Assembly (NCBI RefSeq): GCF_014636935.1
Contig: NZ_BMES01000001.1
Location: 1,741,782-1,805,781, forward strand
Length of the DNA stretch: 64,000 bases
DNA from: Alsobacter metallidurans
Lineage (GTDB): Bacteria; Pseudomonadota; Alphaproteobacteria; Rhizobiales; Beijerinckiaceae
Reading direction: 5' to 3'
Under the pieces are notes generated by a model, which searched no databases, had not been told where the DNA came from, and saw only the letters and a list, made by a program, of their open reading frames with translations. Made by a program: the position numbers and the translations under genes. Positions 17,486 to 26,038 of the stretch are shown here, one piece after another; the first letter of the stretch is position 1, and every line of letters starts with the position of its first letter.

Positions 17486-18090
17486 TGTCCGCCGCACTCT
17501 CGACCACCCTCTCGGCCGGCTTCGAGCGCCCGGTGTTCGACGCGCAGGCGGTGTTCCGCTGCGTCATGATGGCGATGGCGCGCCCAGGGCTCATCCGCAC
17601 GTTGACGGTGGCCGTGAAACCGCCCGGGCGAATGGCTCCCGCCGCCGCCGCGCTGGCGCTCGCGATGTGCGATTTCGAAAGCCCCGTGTGGCTGGACGAC
17701 GCGCTCGCGGCCGATCCGGCCGTGGCGGAGTTCCTCCGCTTCCACACCGGCGCGCCGATCGTCGCCGACCCGCGCAAGGCCAGCTTCGCGTTTCTGGCCG
17801 ACGGGGCCGAGATGCCGCCGCTCGACTGTTTCGCCCTGGGCTCGCCCGAATACCCGGACCGCTCCACCACGCTGGTGATCGGCGTCGACTGGATCGACAC
17901 GGAGAGCGGCTGGCGGCTCGCCGGCCCCGGCGTGAACGGGCAAACCCGCTTCTCGGCCGGCCCGCTGCCCCACGACTTCCTGGGCCGCCTGTCGGACAAC
18001 CGCGGGCTTTTCCCGCGCGGCGTCGACCTCGTTTTCGTTCATGGCGACCGCGTTGCCGCCATCCCCCGCTCGACCGTCGTCGAGAAGTGA
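17485..18090 (+). CDS. phnH: PhnH, C-P lyase core subunit
   Basis: 201 residues, matching PhnH: FDAQAVFRCVMMAMARPG near residue 17, a Leu/Ala-rich helix, FESPVWLDD, the loop FLAFGSPEYPDRSTT-like segment (here FALGSPEYPDRSTTLV) and the C-terminal NRGLFPRGVDLVFVHGD. PhnH has a PLP-transferase-like fold without the cofactor and is required for the core complex. Start by ATG overlap with phnG; phnI follows after nine bases. Confidence 0.95.
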   Translation: MSAALSTTLSAGFERPVFDAQAVFRCVMMAMARPGLIRTLTVAVKPPGRMAPAAAALALAMCDFESPVWLDDALAADPAVAEFLRFHTGAPIVADPRKASFAFLADGAEMPPLDCFALGSPEYPDRSTTLVIGVDWIDTESGWRLAGPGVNGQTRFSAGPLPHDFLGRLSDNRGLFPRGVDLVFVHGDRVAAIPRSTVVEK

Positions 18091-18099
18091 GATCCACCC

Positions 18100-19221
18100 A
18101 TGTATGTCGCAGTCAAAGGCGGTGAGCGGGCGATCGACAACGCCCACCGCCTCCTGGATCACGCCCGGCGCGGCGACCCTGCCGTTCCGGAGATCACGCC
18201 CGCCCAGATCGACGAGCAGCTCGCGCTGGCGGTCGACCGCGTGATGGCGGAAGGCTCGCTCTACGACCGCGACCTCGCCGCCCTCGCCATCAAGCAGAGC
18301 CGCGGCGACCTGATCGAGGCCATCTTCCTCGTTCGCGCCTTTCGCACCACGCTGCCGCGCTTCGGCGCCTCCGAGCCGGTGGATTCCGGCGCCATGCGCA
18401 TCGAGCGGCGCGTGTCGGCGACCTACAAGGATTTGCCCGGCGGCCAGGTGCTCGGCCCCACCTTCGACTACACGCATCGCCTCGTCGACTTCGCCCTCGC
18501 GGCCGGCGTGTCGCCGCCCGAGCCCGCGACGGCCGGGCAGGGCGAGGCGATCGACGCCCCGCACGTCACCGGGCTCCTCGACGACGAGGGGCTGATCGAG
18601 GTCAATCCGGGGGCCCAGGCAGACCATCCGGTGGGCGACCTCACCCGCGAGCCGCTGGAGTTCCCGGCCGGTCGCGATCTGCGCCTGCAGAACCTGGCGC
18701 GCGGCGACGAGGGCTTCCTGCTGGCGCTCGGCTACTCCACCCAGCGCGGCTTTGGCCGGACGCACCCGTTCGTGGGCGAGATCCGCTTTGGCGAGGTCGA
18801 GGTCGCGTTCACCCCCGAGGAGCTCGGCTTTCCGGTCTCGCTCGGACGCGTGGCGCTCACCGAATGCGAGATGGTGACCCAGTTCGCCGGCACGGCCGAG
18901 GTCGCGCCGCAGTTCACCCGGGGCTACGGCCTCGTCTTCGGCCAGTCCGAGCGCAAGGCCATGTCGATGGCGCTGGTCGACCGGGCGCTGCGCACCCGCG
19001 AGTTCGGCGAGGACGTGGTCGCGCCCGCGCAGGACGAGGAATTCGTGCTGTCCCACTCCGACAACGTGCAGGCCACCGGCTTCGTGGAGCACCTGAAGCT
19101 GCCGCACTACGTCGACTTCCAGGCCGAGCTCGGCCTGGTCCGGCAGCTCCGCCGCGAGCACGCCGAGCGCGCCGCCGCGAAAGCGTCCGACGCCGCCGCG
19201 CACAGGGAGGCGGCCGAATGA
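18100..19221 (+). CDS. phnI: PhnI, nucleoside-hydrolysing C-P lyase core subunit
   Basis: 373 residues. PhnI removes adenine from ATP and, with G, H and L, forms 5'-triphosphoribose-1-phosphonate. The sequence follows the family throughout: MYVAVKGGERAIDNAHRLL at the start, RRVSATYKDLPGGQVLGPTFDY in the middle, GYSTQRGFGRTHPFVGEIR and SHSDNVQATGFVEHLKLPHY near the end. The tail after residue ~350 is Ala-rich. The terminal TGA overlaps the phnJ start (ATGA). Confidence 0.96.
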   Translation: MYVAVKGGERAIDNAHRLLDHARRGDPAVPEITPAQIDEQLALAVDRVMAEGSLYDRDLAALAIKQSRGDLIEAIFLVRAFRTTLPRFGASEPVDSGAMRIERRVSATYKDLPGGQVLGPTFDYTHRLVDFALAAGVSPPEPATAGQGEAIDAPHVTGLLDDEGLIEVNPGAQADHPVGDLTREPLEFPAGRDLRLQNLARGDEGFLLALGYSTQRGFGRTHPFVGEIRFGEVEVAFTPEELGFPVSLGRVALTECEMVTQFAGTAEVAPQFTRGYGLVFGQSERKAMSMALVDRALRTREFGEDVVAPAQDEEFVLSHSDNVQATGFVEHLKLPHYVDFQAELGLVRQLRREHAERAAAKASDAAAHREAAE

Positions 19222-20111
19222 ACGCCCCCATGACGGCCGGATACAACTTCGCGTATCTCGACGAACAAACGAAGCGGATGATCCGCCGCGCCATCCTGAA
19301 GGCGATCGCGATCCCGGGCTATCAGGTCCCGTTCGCGTCGCGCGAGATGCCGATGCCCTATGGCTGGGGCACGGGCGGCGTGCAGGTGACGGCGGCGGTG
19401 ATCGGCGAGCACGACGTGCTCAAGGTCATCGACCAGGGCTCGGACGACACCACCAATGCGGTCTCGATCCGCAAGTTCTTCGCCCGCACGGCCGGCGTCG
19501 CCACCACGACGTCGACGGCCGACGCCACCGTGATCCAGACGCGCCACCGCATCCCGGAGGCGCCGCTGACCGAGGACCAGATCCTCGTCTACCAGGTGCC
19601 GATCCCCGAGCCGCTGCGCTTCCTGGAGCCGCGCGAAACCGAGACGCGCACCATGCATGCGCTCGAGGAATACGGCCTCATGCACGTGAAGCTCTACGAG
19701 GACATCGCCCGGCACGGCCACATCGCGACCACCTACGCGTATCCGGTGAAGGTGAACGGCCGCTACCTGATGGACGCTTCGCCGACGCCCAAGTTCGACA
19801 ATCCCAAGATGCACCTGTCGCCGGCGCTGCAGCTTTTCGGCGCGGGTCGCGAAAAGCGCATCTACGCGCTGCCTCCGTATACGCAGGTCGTGTCGCTGGA
19901 TTTCGAGGATCATCCCTTCGAGGTGAACCGGTTCGACAAGCCCTGCGCGCTGTGCGCCGCGCATGGCGTCTACCTGGACGAGGTGGTGCTGGATGACCGG
20001 GGCGGGCGCATGTTCGTGTGCTCGGACACGGATTTCTGCGAGACCCGACGCGCCGAGGGCCATCGCGGCGAGATGCTCGCGGACACTCCTGCCGACGGAG
20101 GCGCGGCATGA
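19218..20111 (+). CDS. phnJ: PhnJ, radical-SAM C-P lyase
   Basis: 297 residues. PhnJ is the radical enzyme that cleaves the C-P bond of ribosyl-phosphonate-5-phosphate, giving the alkane and a 1,2-cyclic phosphate. The family's unusual [4Fe-4S] pattern CX2CX21CX5C is complete: CALC at about residue 241, then the third Cys in FVCSDTDFC, whose last Cys is the catalytic thiyl residue. The N-terminal part YNFAYLDEQTKRMIRRA and the PYGWGTGGVQ loop with glycine-radical region also fit. All key residues are present, so it should be active. Overlaps phnI and phnK by four bases each. Confidence 0.97.
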   Translation: MNAPMTAGYNFAYLDEQTKRMIRRAILKAIAIPGYQVPFASREMPMPYGWGTGGVQVTAAVIGEHDVLKVIDQGSDDTTNAVSIRKFFARTAGVATTTSTADATVIQTRHRIPEAPLTEDQILVYQVPIPEPLRFLEPRETETRTMHALEEYGLMHVKLYEDIARHGHIATTYAYPVKVNGRYLMDASPTPKFDNPKMHLSPALQLFGAGREKRIYALPPYTQVVSLDFEDHPFEVNRFDKPCALCAAHGVYLDEVVLDDRGGRMFVCSDTDFCETRRAEGHRGEMLADTPADGGAA

Positions 20112-20893
20112 GCGCCGGTCACGATCGTCCGCTTCTTCAGGTCGAGGGCCTCGGCAAGAGCTACGGCGCGCGCGTCGGCTGCGTCGACGTGTCGTTCGAT
20201 CTCTACCCGGGCGAGGTCCTGGCCGTGGTCGGCGAGTCCGGCTCCGGCAAATCGACGCTGCTGAGCGTGCTCTCGACCCAGCTCGCGCCGAGTGCCGGCG
20301 CGGTGCGCTATCGCATGCGCGACGGCGTCCTGCGCGACATGTTCGCGCTGGCTGAGGCCGAGCGCCGCTTCCTGATGCGCACTGACTGGGGCTTCGTGCA
20401 CCAGGATCCGCGCCAGGGCCTGCGCATGGGCGTGTCCGCGGGGGCCAATGTCGGCGAGCGGCTGATGGCGGTGGGCGAGCGCCATTACGGCCGCATCCGC
20501 GACACGGCCGCCGACTGGCTCGGCCGCGTCGAGATCGACGCCGATCGCATCGACGACCAGCCGCGCGCCTTTTCGGGCGGCATGCGCCAGCGCCTCCAGA
20601 TCGCCCGCAACCTCGTGACGCATCCGCGCCTCGTGTTCATGGACGAGCCGACCGGCGGCCTCGACGTCTCCGTGCAGGCGCGCCTGCTCGACCTCCTGCG
20701 CGGGCTCGTCGCCGATCTCGGCCTCGCGGTGATCATCGTGACGCATGATCTCGCGGTCGCGCGCCTGCTGTCGCACCGCATCATGGTGATGCGGCAGGGC
20801 CGGGTGATCGAAACGGGCCTCACCGACCAGGTGCTCGACGACCCGCGCGAGCCCTACACGCAACTGCTCGTCTCCTCCGTGCTGCAGGTCTGA
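20108..20893 (+). CDS. phnK: PhnK, ABC-type subunit of the C-P lyase complex
   Basis: 261 residues. PhnK resembles an oligopeptide-transporter ATPase but binds to the C-P lyase core rather than a permease. Walker A is GESGSGKST near residue 41, the signature is FSGGMRQR, and Walker B reads LVFMDEPTGGLDVS with THDLAVARLL after it. The WGFVHQDPRQGLR Q-loop region is diagnostic of PhnK. ATG overlaps the phnJ stop (ATGA). Only one base separates it from phnL. Confidence 0.95.
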   Translation: MSAGHDRPLLQVEGLGKSYGARVGCVDVSFDLYPGEVLAVVGESGSGKSTLLSVLSTQLAPSAGAVRYRMRDGVLRDMFALAEAERRFLMRTDWGFVHQDPRQGLRMGVSAGANVGERLMAVGERHYGRIRDTAADWLGRVEIDADRIDDQPRAFSGGMRQRLQIARNLVTHPRLVFMDEPTGGLDVSVQARLLDLLRGLVADLGLAVIIVTHDLAVARLLSHRIMVMRQGRVIETGLTDQVLDDPREPYTQLLVSSVLQV

Positions 20894-20894
20894 C

Positions 20895-21590
20895 ATGGAA
20901 GCGCTCTCGATCGACCGCGTCGGCAAGACCTTCACGATGCACCTGCAAGGCGGCGCGCGCCTGCCGGTGGTGCGCGACGTGTCCCTCGCCGTCAGCCCGG
21001 GCGAATGCGTGGTGCTGGGCGGGCCCTCCGGCGCCGGCAAGTCCTCGCTGCTGAAGATCGCCTACGGCAACTACCGGTGCGACGACGGCCACGTGTGGGT
21101 GCAGGACGGCGGCGAACGCGTCGACGTCGCGCGCGCCGAGCCGCGCCGCGTGCTGCGGCTTCGGCGAACCACGCTTGGCTATGTGAGCCAGTTCCTGCGC
21201 GTGATCCCGCGCGTCTCCGCCCTCGACCTCGTCGCGCAGGCGGCCGTCGAGCAGGGCGCATCGTCCGACGAGGCGACCGGGCGCGCCGCGGCCTTGCTGG
21301 AGCGCCTCAACGTGCCGCGCCGGCTCTGGAGCCTGCCGCCCGCCACCTTCTCGGGCGGCGAGCAGCAGCGCGTCAACATCGCGCGCGGCTTCGTGGCCGA
21401 GCACCCGGTGCTGCTGCTCGACGAGCCGACCGCCTCGCTCGACGCCCGCAACCGCGCCGCCGTGGTGGAACTCATCCACGACAAGAAGCGCCGCGGCGTC
21501 GCCATCCTGGGCATCTTCCATGACGAGGACGTGCGCGACCGGGTGGCTGATCGCGTCGTCGACGTCACCCGCTTTTCCGCCGCAGCCTGA
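20895..21590 (+). CDS. phnL: PhnL, ABC-type C-P lyase accessory subunit
   Basis: 231 residues. PhnL takes part with PhnGHI in forming the triphosphoribosyl phosphonate, and sits on PhnK in the full complex. It starts with KTFTMHLQGGARLPV, has Walker A GPSGAGKSS near 42, a [15 protein letters not shown] signature and LLLDEPTASLDA Walker B. The EDVRDRVADRV tail is typical. One base separates it from phnK and eight from phnM, so it is in the same transcript. Confidence 0.95.
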   Translation: MEALSIDRVGKTFTMHLQGGARLPVVRDVSLAVSPGECVVLGGPSGAGKSSLLKIAYGNYRCDDGHVWVQDGGERVDVARAEPRRVLRLRRTTLGYVSQFLRVIPRVSALDLVAQAAVEQGASSDEATGRAAALLERLNVPRRLWSLPPATFSGGEQQRVNIARGFVAEHPVLLLDEPTASLDARNRAAVVELIHDKKRRGVAILGIFHDEDVRDRVADRVVDVTRFSAAA

Positions 21591-21598
21591 GAGATCCC

Positions 21599-22744
21599 AT
21601 GGACCCGCGCGACTACGTGCTCTCCAACGCCACGCTGGTGCTCCGCGACCACGTCGTCGCCAACGGCTGGGTGGCGGTGAGCGACGGCCGCATCGTCGAG
21701 ATCGGCGAGGGGGCTGGCCCCGAGAAGGGGCTCGACCTCGGCGGCGACACGCTCATCCCCGGGCTCGTCGAGTTGCACACCGACCACTTGGAGCTGCACT
21801 ACAAGCCGCGCCCGGCCGTGGAATGGCCCGCCGTGTCGGCCGTTCTGGCCTATGACGCGCAGATCGCCGGCTCGGGCATCACGACCGTGTTCGACTCGCT
21901 GCGCGCCGGACAGGAAGACCGCCGCGACGCCGTGACCAACAGCCTGGAGATCCTCGCGGACGCGCTGGACGAGGCTCGCGCCAGGAACCTCCTGCGGGCC
22001 GAGCACCTCACCCATCTGCGCTGCGAGATCTGCACGCCGGACGTGATCGAGGTCACGAAGGCTTTTCTGGCCAAGCGGCCTATTCACTTGATGTCGCTGA
22101 TGGACCACACGCCGGGGCAGCGGCAGTTCCGGGACGTGGAGAAGTTCCTCGTCTACTACCGGGGCAAGACCTCGCTGACCGAAGCCGAGCTGCAGCAGCT
22201 CGTGTCGCGCCGGATCGAGGAGAACGAGCGCTACGGCGTCGCCAACCGCCGCGCGTTGGTGGCCATCGCGCAAGCGAACAAGGTGTCGCTGGCCAGCCAC
22301 GACGACGCGACGCTGGAGCATGTGGCGGAATCGCGCGCCGACGGTGTCTCGATCGCCGAGTTCCCGACCACCGTGGAGGCCGCCGAGGCGTCACACGCGG
22401 CCGGCATCGGCGTCCTGATGGGCGCGCCCAACCTGGTGCGGGGCGGCTCGCATTCCGGCAACGTGGCTGCCGAAGAGCTGGCGCGGCTCGGCATGCTCGA
22501 CATCTTCTCGTCGGACTACGTGCCGGCGAGCCTGATCCACGCCGCCTTCGACCTCCACCGCCGCGTCCCCTCGATCACGCTGCCGGACGCGGTCGCGACC
22601 GTGACGGACAATCCGGCCCAATCGGCCGGGCTCGCGGATCGCGGTCGCATCGAGGTCGGCCTGCGCGCCGATCTCGTCCGGGTCACGCAGGGCGACCTTC
22701 CGGCCGTGCGGGCCGTGTGGCGAGAGGGGCGGAGGGTGTCATGA
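21599..22744 (+). CDS. phnM: PhnM, triphosphoribosyl-phosphonate diphosphohydrolase
   Basis: 381 residues, amidohydrolase superfamily. PhnM removes diphosphate from the 5'-triphosphoribosyl phosphonate before PhnJ acts. The metal site motif ELHTDHLELH lies near residue 58, LMDHTPGQRQFRD near 166, the SHDDATLEH histidine and aspartates near 230, and FSSDYVPASLI near 300. Length and motifs match the family. Ends with ATGA overlap into phnN. Confidence 0.95.
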   Translation: MDPRDYVLSNATLVLRDHVVANGWVAVSDGRIVEIGEGAGPEKGLDLGGDTLIPGLVELHTDHLELHYKPRPAVEWPAVSAVLAYDAQIAGSGITTVFDSLRAGQEDRRDAVTNSLEILADALDEARARNLLRAEHLTHLRCEICTPDVIEVTKAFLAKRPIHLMSLMDHTPGQRQFRDVEKFLVYYRGKTSLTEAELQQLVSRRIEENERYGVANRRALVAIAQANKVSLASHDDATLEHVAESRADGVSIAEFPTTVEAAEASHAAGIGVLMGAPNLVRGGSHSGNVAAEELARLGMLDIFSSDYVPASLIHAAFDLHRRVPSITLPDAVATVTDNPAQSAGLADRGRIEVGLRADLVRVTQGDLPAVRAVWREGRRVS

Positions 22745-23340
22745 GCCAGAGCCGCCGCATTGGCCCGGGCCATCTCGTCCTGGTGGTGGGACCCAGCGGC
22801 GCCGGCAAGGACACGCTGATCGGCCTGGCGCGAGACGCTTTCGCGTATGATCCGCGCGTGGTGTTCCCCCGACGGCTCGTCACCCGGCTGGCGGGCGCCT
22901 TCGAAGACCACGACACCTTCACGGAAGACGACTTCCTCGCCGGCGAGGCTGCCGGACTTTATCCGCTCGCCTGGCGCGCCCATGGGCTCTGCTACGCGCT
23001 TCCCCCGTCAGTCTCCGAGGCCGTGGGCAAAGGATCCGTGGTTGTCGCGAACGTATCGCGGGCGGTTCTGGCCGCAGCGCGAGAGCGCTTCGCCAACGTC
23101 TCGGTCGTGCTCGTGAACGCTCCGCCGGATGTCCTCAAGCACCGGCTGGCGGCGCGAGGCCGCAGCGAAAACATCGCCGAGCGGCTCGCGCGATCGACCC
23201 AGGCCACTCAACAGGTCTCGTATGACCTGGAGATCCTGAATGTTGGCGAACCCCGGGTCGCGGCGGCGGTCCTGAACGACCTGATCGACTCCGCGCTGGC
23301 AGGCGGCGCAGTCTGGCGCGGGGTCGTATACTCTCGATGA
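22741..23340 (+). CDS. phnN: PhnN, ribose 1,5-bisphosphate phosphokinase
   Basis: 199 residues, guanylate-kinase-like fold. PhnN phosphorylates ribose 1,5-bisphosphate to PRPP, returning the sugar from C-P lyase to nucleotide synthesis. Walker A is GPSGAGKDT near residue 17; PRRLVTR, a lid region and SENIAERLARS follow. The ATG is chosen for its overlap with the phnM stop. It ends the phnGHIJKLMN run. phnF, phnO and phnP are not found around it. Confidence 0.92.
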   Translation: MSQSRRIGPGHLVLVVGPSGAGKDTLIGLARDAFAYDPRVVFPRRLVTRLAGAFEDHDTFTEDDFLAGEAAGLYPLAWRAHGLCYALPPSVSEAVGKGSVVVANVSRAVLAAARERFANVSVVLVNAPPDVLKHRLAARGRSENIAERLARSTQATQQVSYDLEILNVGEPRVAAAVLNDLIDSALAGGAVWRGVVYSR

Positions 23341-23423
23341 CGCCCATGACTGTTGCATGACAAAGCACAGACGGGCACAAAGCGAGGTTGTTGCCCACGG
23401 GCGCCTCGTGATCCCACTGGCCG

Positions 23424-24455
23424 ATGTTGTCCACGCACATTCTTCCAAGGCTCGCGCCGCTGCGCACGACACGCGAGCCTGCGCGTGTCGGGCGCAGACA
23501 TTCGCTCCAGTCCGCGACTGGCGGCCTGGCGTCCAGCCTGTCCGACCAGGCCCCATCGGGCGCGGAAAGCGGCGTGCTGCAGATGCGCGACGGCGTACAG
23601 GTGCGGTTCGCATCCTGGCGGCCGCCCGGACCCGCGCGCGGAACGATGTGGATCCTGCAGGGCCGCGCCGACTTCATCGAGAAATACTACGAGACGATCC
23701 GCGAACTGCTGGCGCGAGGCTTCGCGGTCGCGACCTTCGACTGGCGCGGGCAGGGCGGGTCGGAGCGTCTGGTCGCTGATCCGCGCCTGAACCATGTAGA
23801 GTGCTTCGCGCCCTTTGTCGGCGACCTTCAGGACATCGTCACCAAGCGGTGGTTCGCGGGACTGCCCCGGCCCTTTCACGCCTTGGCGCACTCAATGGGC
23901 GCGAACGTGCTGTTGCAGACCATGGCGAGGAACTCGGGGCTCTTCGCAAGCGCCGTCCTGACTGCGCCCATGATCGCGCTCGCGCCCAACCTGAGGCCGG
24001 ACGTCGCGCGGATGTTCTCCACGGCTTTCGCCGCAGCGGGCCTCGGCCAGGCCTCCATCCCTGGCGGGCGGCGCAATGGCGAGGTGGCGTCGCCGTTCAG
24101 GCCCGACAACCTGCTGACCGCATGCCCGGTGCGGTATGGCCGCGCCGCCGACATCGTCGCGCGGGCTCCGCACCTGACGGTCGGACGTCCCACGGTGGGG
24201 TGGCTCCACGCAGCCCTTCAGGCGATGGATGCGGTGCGGAACGCCTCAGCCATCACCGCGCCGGTGCTGATGGTGGCGGGTGACCGGGATCGCGTGACCT
24301 CGACGTTCGCCGCCATGGCGTTTTGCGAGGCCCTGCCGAACGCCAGGGCGGTGTCGCTTGCCGACTGCGCCCACGAGGTGCTGCTCGAAACCGACGCCGT
24401 GCGCGCCCGCTTCTGGGAAGCGTTCGACTTGTTTCACAGCGACCAGGCCTTCTAG
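23424..24455 (+). CDS. Alpha/beta hydrolase, lysophospholipase/monoacylglycerol lipase-like
   Basis: 343 residues. The core begins near residue 52 (MRDGVQVRFASWRP); the oxyanion region is ILQGRADFIEKYYE, then FDWRGQGGSER, the nucleophile elbow AHSMGAN near 155, an Asp in VAGDRDRV near 282 and the His in DCAHEVLLE near 311. This layout matches PldB/YqjL-type serine hydrolases that cleave lysophospholipids or monoglycerides. The first ~50 residues are low-complexity, so the ATG at 23583 may be the true start. Between phnN and this gene is an orphan Pho-box-like repeat in the opposite direction. A phospholipid-recycling role would fit the phosphorus block, but this is inference. Confidence 0.8.
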   Translation: MLSTHILPRLAPLRTTREPARVGRRHSLQSATGGLASSLSDQAPSGAESGVLQMRDGVQVRFASWRPPGPARGTMWILQGRADFIEKYYETIRELLARGFAVATFDWRGQGGSERLVADPRLNHVECFAPFVGDLQDIVTKRWFAGLPRPFHALAHSMGANVLLQTMARNSGLFASAVLTAPMIALAPNLRPDVARMFSTAFAAAGLGQASIPGGRRNGEVASPFRPDNLLTACPVRYGRAADIVARAPHLTVGRPTVGWLHAALQAMDAVRNASAITAPVLMVAGDRDRVTSTFAAMAFCEALPNARAVSLADCAHEVLLETDAVRARFWEAFDLFHSDQAF

Positions 24456-24548
24456 TCCCTCGCTGCGTGAACGGGAGCCTAGGCCGTTACGAACGCAGGC
24501 CCGCTCCGGGCGTCGTACGGGCCGCGCCGCAGGCTTTGCCGCCCCGGG

Positions 24549-24582
24549 ACGCTGCGGAAAGGTTGTCGCCCTTCCGCAGCGT
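24549..24582. terminator. Bidirectional hairpin between convergent genes
   Basis: A 14-bp stem with one mismatch (ACGCTGCGGAA at its base) closes a TTGTCG loop. It lies between the plus-strand hydrolase and the minus-strand phytase-like esterase. A short T-rich stretch follows on the plus side only, so termination may be stronger in that direction. Confidence 0.6.
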
Positions 24583-24594
24583 GTTTCTCGTCCG

Positions 24595-25944
24595 TTACTT
24601 GGCTTTCAGCAGGTCTTCCACCTGCAGCAGAACAAGCTCGTTGTCGTCCGCCTTGTTGGGCTCGCGGCTCGACGAGAACGGCAGGTTGTTGTCGTTGCCG
24701 ACCACGATGTGGCTGGCGTCGACCACGTCGACATTCTCGATCGTGAAGAACGGGAAGGTGAGAACGCCGGCGGTGAGCGGTTTGCGCGCCAGCTTGTCCG
24801 GGTCCTGGATCTTCAGGAGGTCTATAAAGCCGATCTTACGCACCGGCTTGCCGACATTGGCGTCCGTCAGCTCGATCTTGTAGACGCGCTTGAACTTGGC
24901 GATGTCCGGGAAGCAGTCGGCCCCGCGGACGCCGGCCGCGCACGCCTTGTCGGCCGTGCCCTCGCCGTTGTCGCGCTCGATGATCAGTCCGGTCGTCCCG
25001 TCGATCATGTTGAAGTCGCCGATGGCGTTGCCGTTGGCCTCGAACCGGTACTGCCAGAACCGGCCGGTGAACTTTTCGGCCGCGACGTCGAACTCGAGGA
25101 TGCGGGACGCTTCGGTTCCGTCCACCTTCTCCCAGTCCTTGGTCTCGGCATTCCAGAGCGGCCCCTCGAGCAGACCGTAGATGAACTTGCCGTCCTTGCT
25201 GGAGGCGAAGCCCTCGAACCCTTTCGAGCGACGCAGGTTGACGTTGGTGTAGGTCGCTCCCGGCGCGCCCGGCGACGCGGCGCCGAAATGGTCGGGAGAG
25301 CGCACCGGCTTGCCGTCAGCGACCGTCTCGAACACGCCCAAAACCTTGCCGTTCATGTCGGCCTTGATGAGGTAGGGTCCGAATTCGTCGCCGATCCACA
25401 GCGTGTCGCCAATGATCTGGAAGCCTTCCGTGTCGAAATCCGATCCCGTGAGATAGCGCTTCTCGCTTCCCTCGTGGACGATGCGGAACGGGACCTTCTT
25501 GTCGGGGTCGTGCAGGAACACGGTCTTGTTGTGCCGCCACGCGCCAGTCTTCCAGTCGATCGTCCAGTTGTTCAGGTACAGCATGGAGTCGGGCGAATTC
25601 GCTTTCGCGCCCATGCCGTTGTCTGTGATGATCCAGAACGAGCCGTCCGGCATGACCTTGATGCCGGAGTGCCCCTGGATGGGCTGGCCCTTGAACGGCA
25701 GCTTCACGCCCGTCGCACGCTCGAACGACATGCCCATCACGGAGCCTTGCGCATCCACGCGCTTGCCCGTCGTGTATTTCCCGGAGGTCTGGAGATCGAC
25801 GGGAGCGTCGGATGGAGCGGGGATGAAGGTTTCGGCCGCCAGGACGGCGTGTCCGGCGAGCTTGGCCGGGAATTCCTGCTGTGCGGATGCGGCGCTGGCG
25901 ACGGTCGCCAACCCGAGGCTGACCAGGATTACGGCGCGTTTCAT
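24595..25944 (-). CDS. Secreted esterase-like protein of the phytase-like family
   Basis: 449 residues with a Sec signal (MKRAVILVSLGLATVASAASA, cut near 21). The mature protein matches the 'esterase-like activity of phytase' group, a beta-propeller-type family: GHSGIKVMPDGSFWIITDNG near residue 93, DFDTEGFQIIGDTLWIGDEFGPYL near 165, KGFEGFASSKDGKFIYGLLEG near 230. These Asp/Glu-rich loops are expected to bind metal. It would act in the periplasm or outside on phosphate or other esters. Its promoter region holds only a weak Pho-box candidate (25992-26009, minus strand). Substrate unproven. Confidence 0.82.
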   Translation of the reverse strand: MKRAVILVSLGLATVASAASAQQEFPAKLAGHAVLAAETFIPAPSDAPVDLQTSGKYTTGKRVDAQGSVMGMSFERATGVKLPFKGQPIQGHSGIKVMPDGSFWIITDNGMGAKANSPDSMLYLNNWTIDWKTGAWRHNKTVFLHDPDKKVPFRIVHEGSEKRYLTGSDFDTEGFQIIGDTLWIGDEFGPYLIKADMNGKVLGVFETVADGKPVRSPDHFGAASPGAPGATYTNVNLRRSKGFEGFASSKDGKFIYGLLEGPLWNAETKDWEKVDGTEASRILEFDVAAEKFTGRFWQYRFEANGNAIGDFNMIDGTTGLIIERDNGEGTADKACAAGVRGADCFPDIAKFKRVYKIELTDANVGKPVRKIGFIDLLKIQDPDKLARKPLTAGVLTFPFFTIENVDVVDASHIVVGNDNNLPFSSSREPNKADDNELVLLQVEDLLKAK

Positions 25945-26038
25945 GTGACCCCCAATGGGAAAGTTGGACGGGCCTCTTCTCAGGGGGAGGGGCGACGTTG
26001 CGATGACGTCTGTCTGTTAGATGTGCGACACCTTCGAC

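Noticed and set aside
25992-26009. PhoB box before the phytase-like esterase gene.
   Set aside because: ACGTCAT-CGCA-ACGTCGC on the minus strand has a poor second half; not listed as a feature, though the gene's role would fit Pho control.
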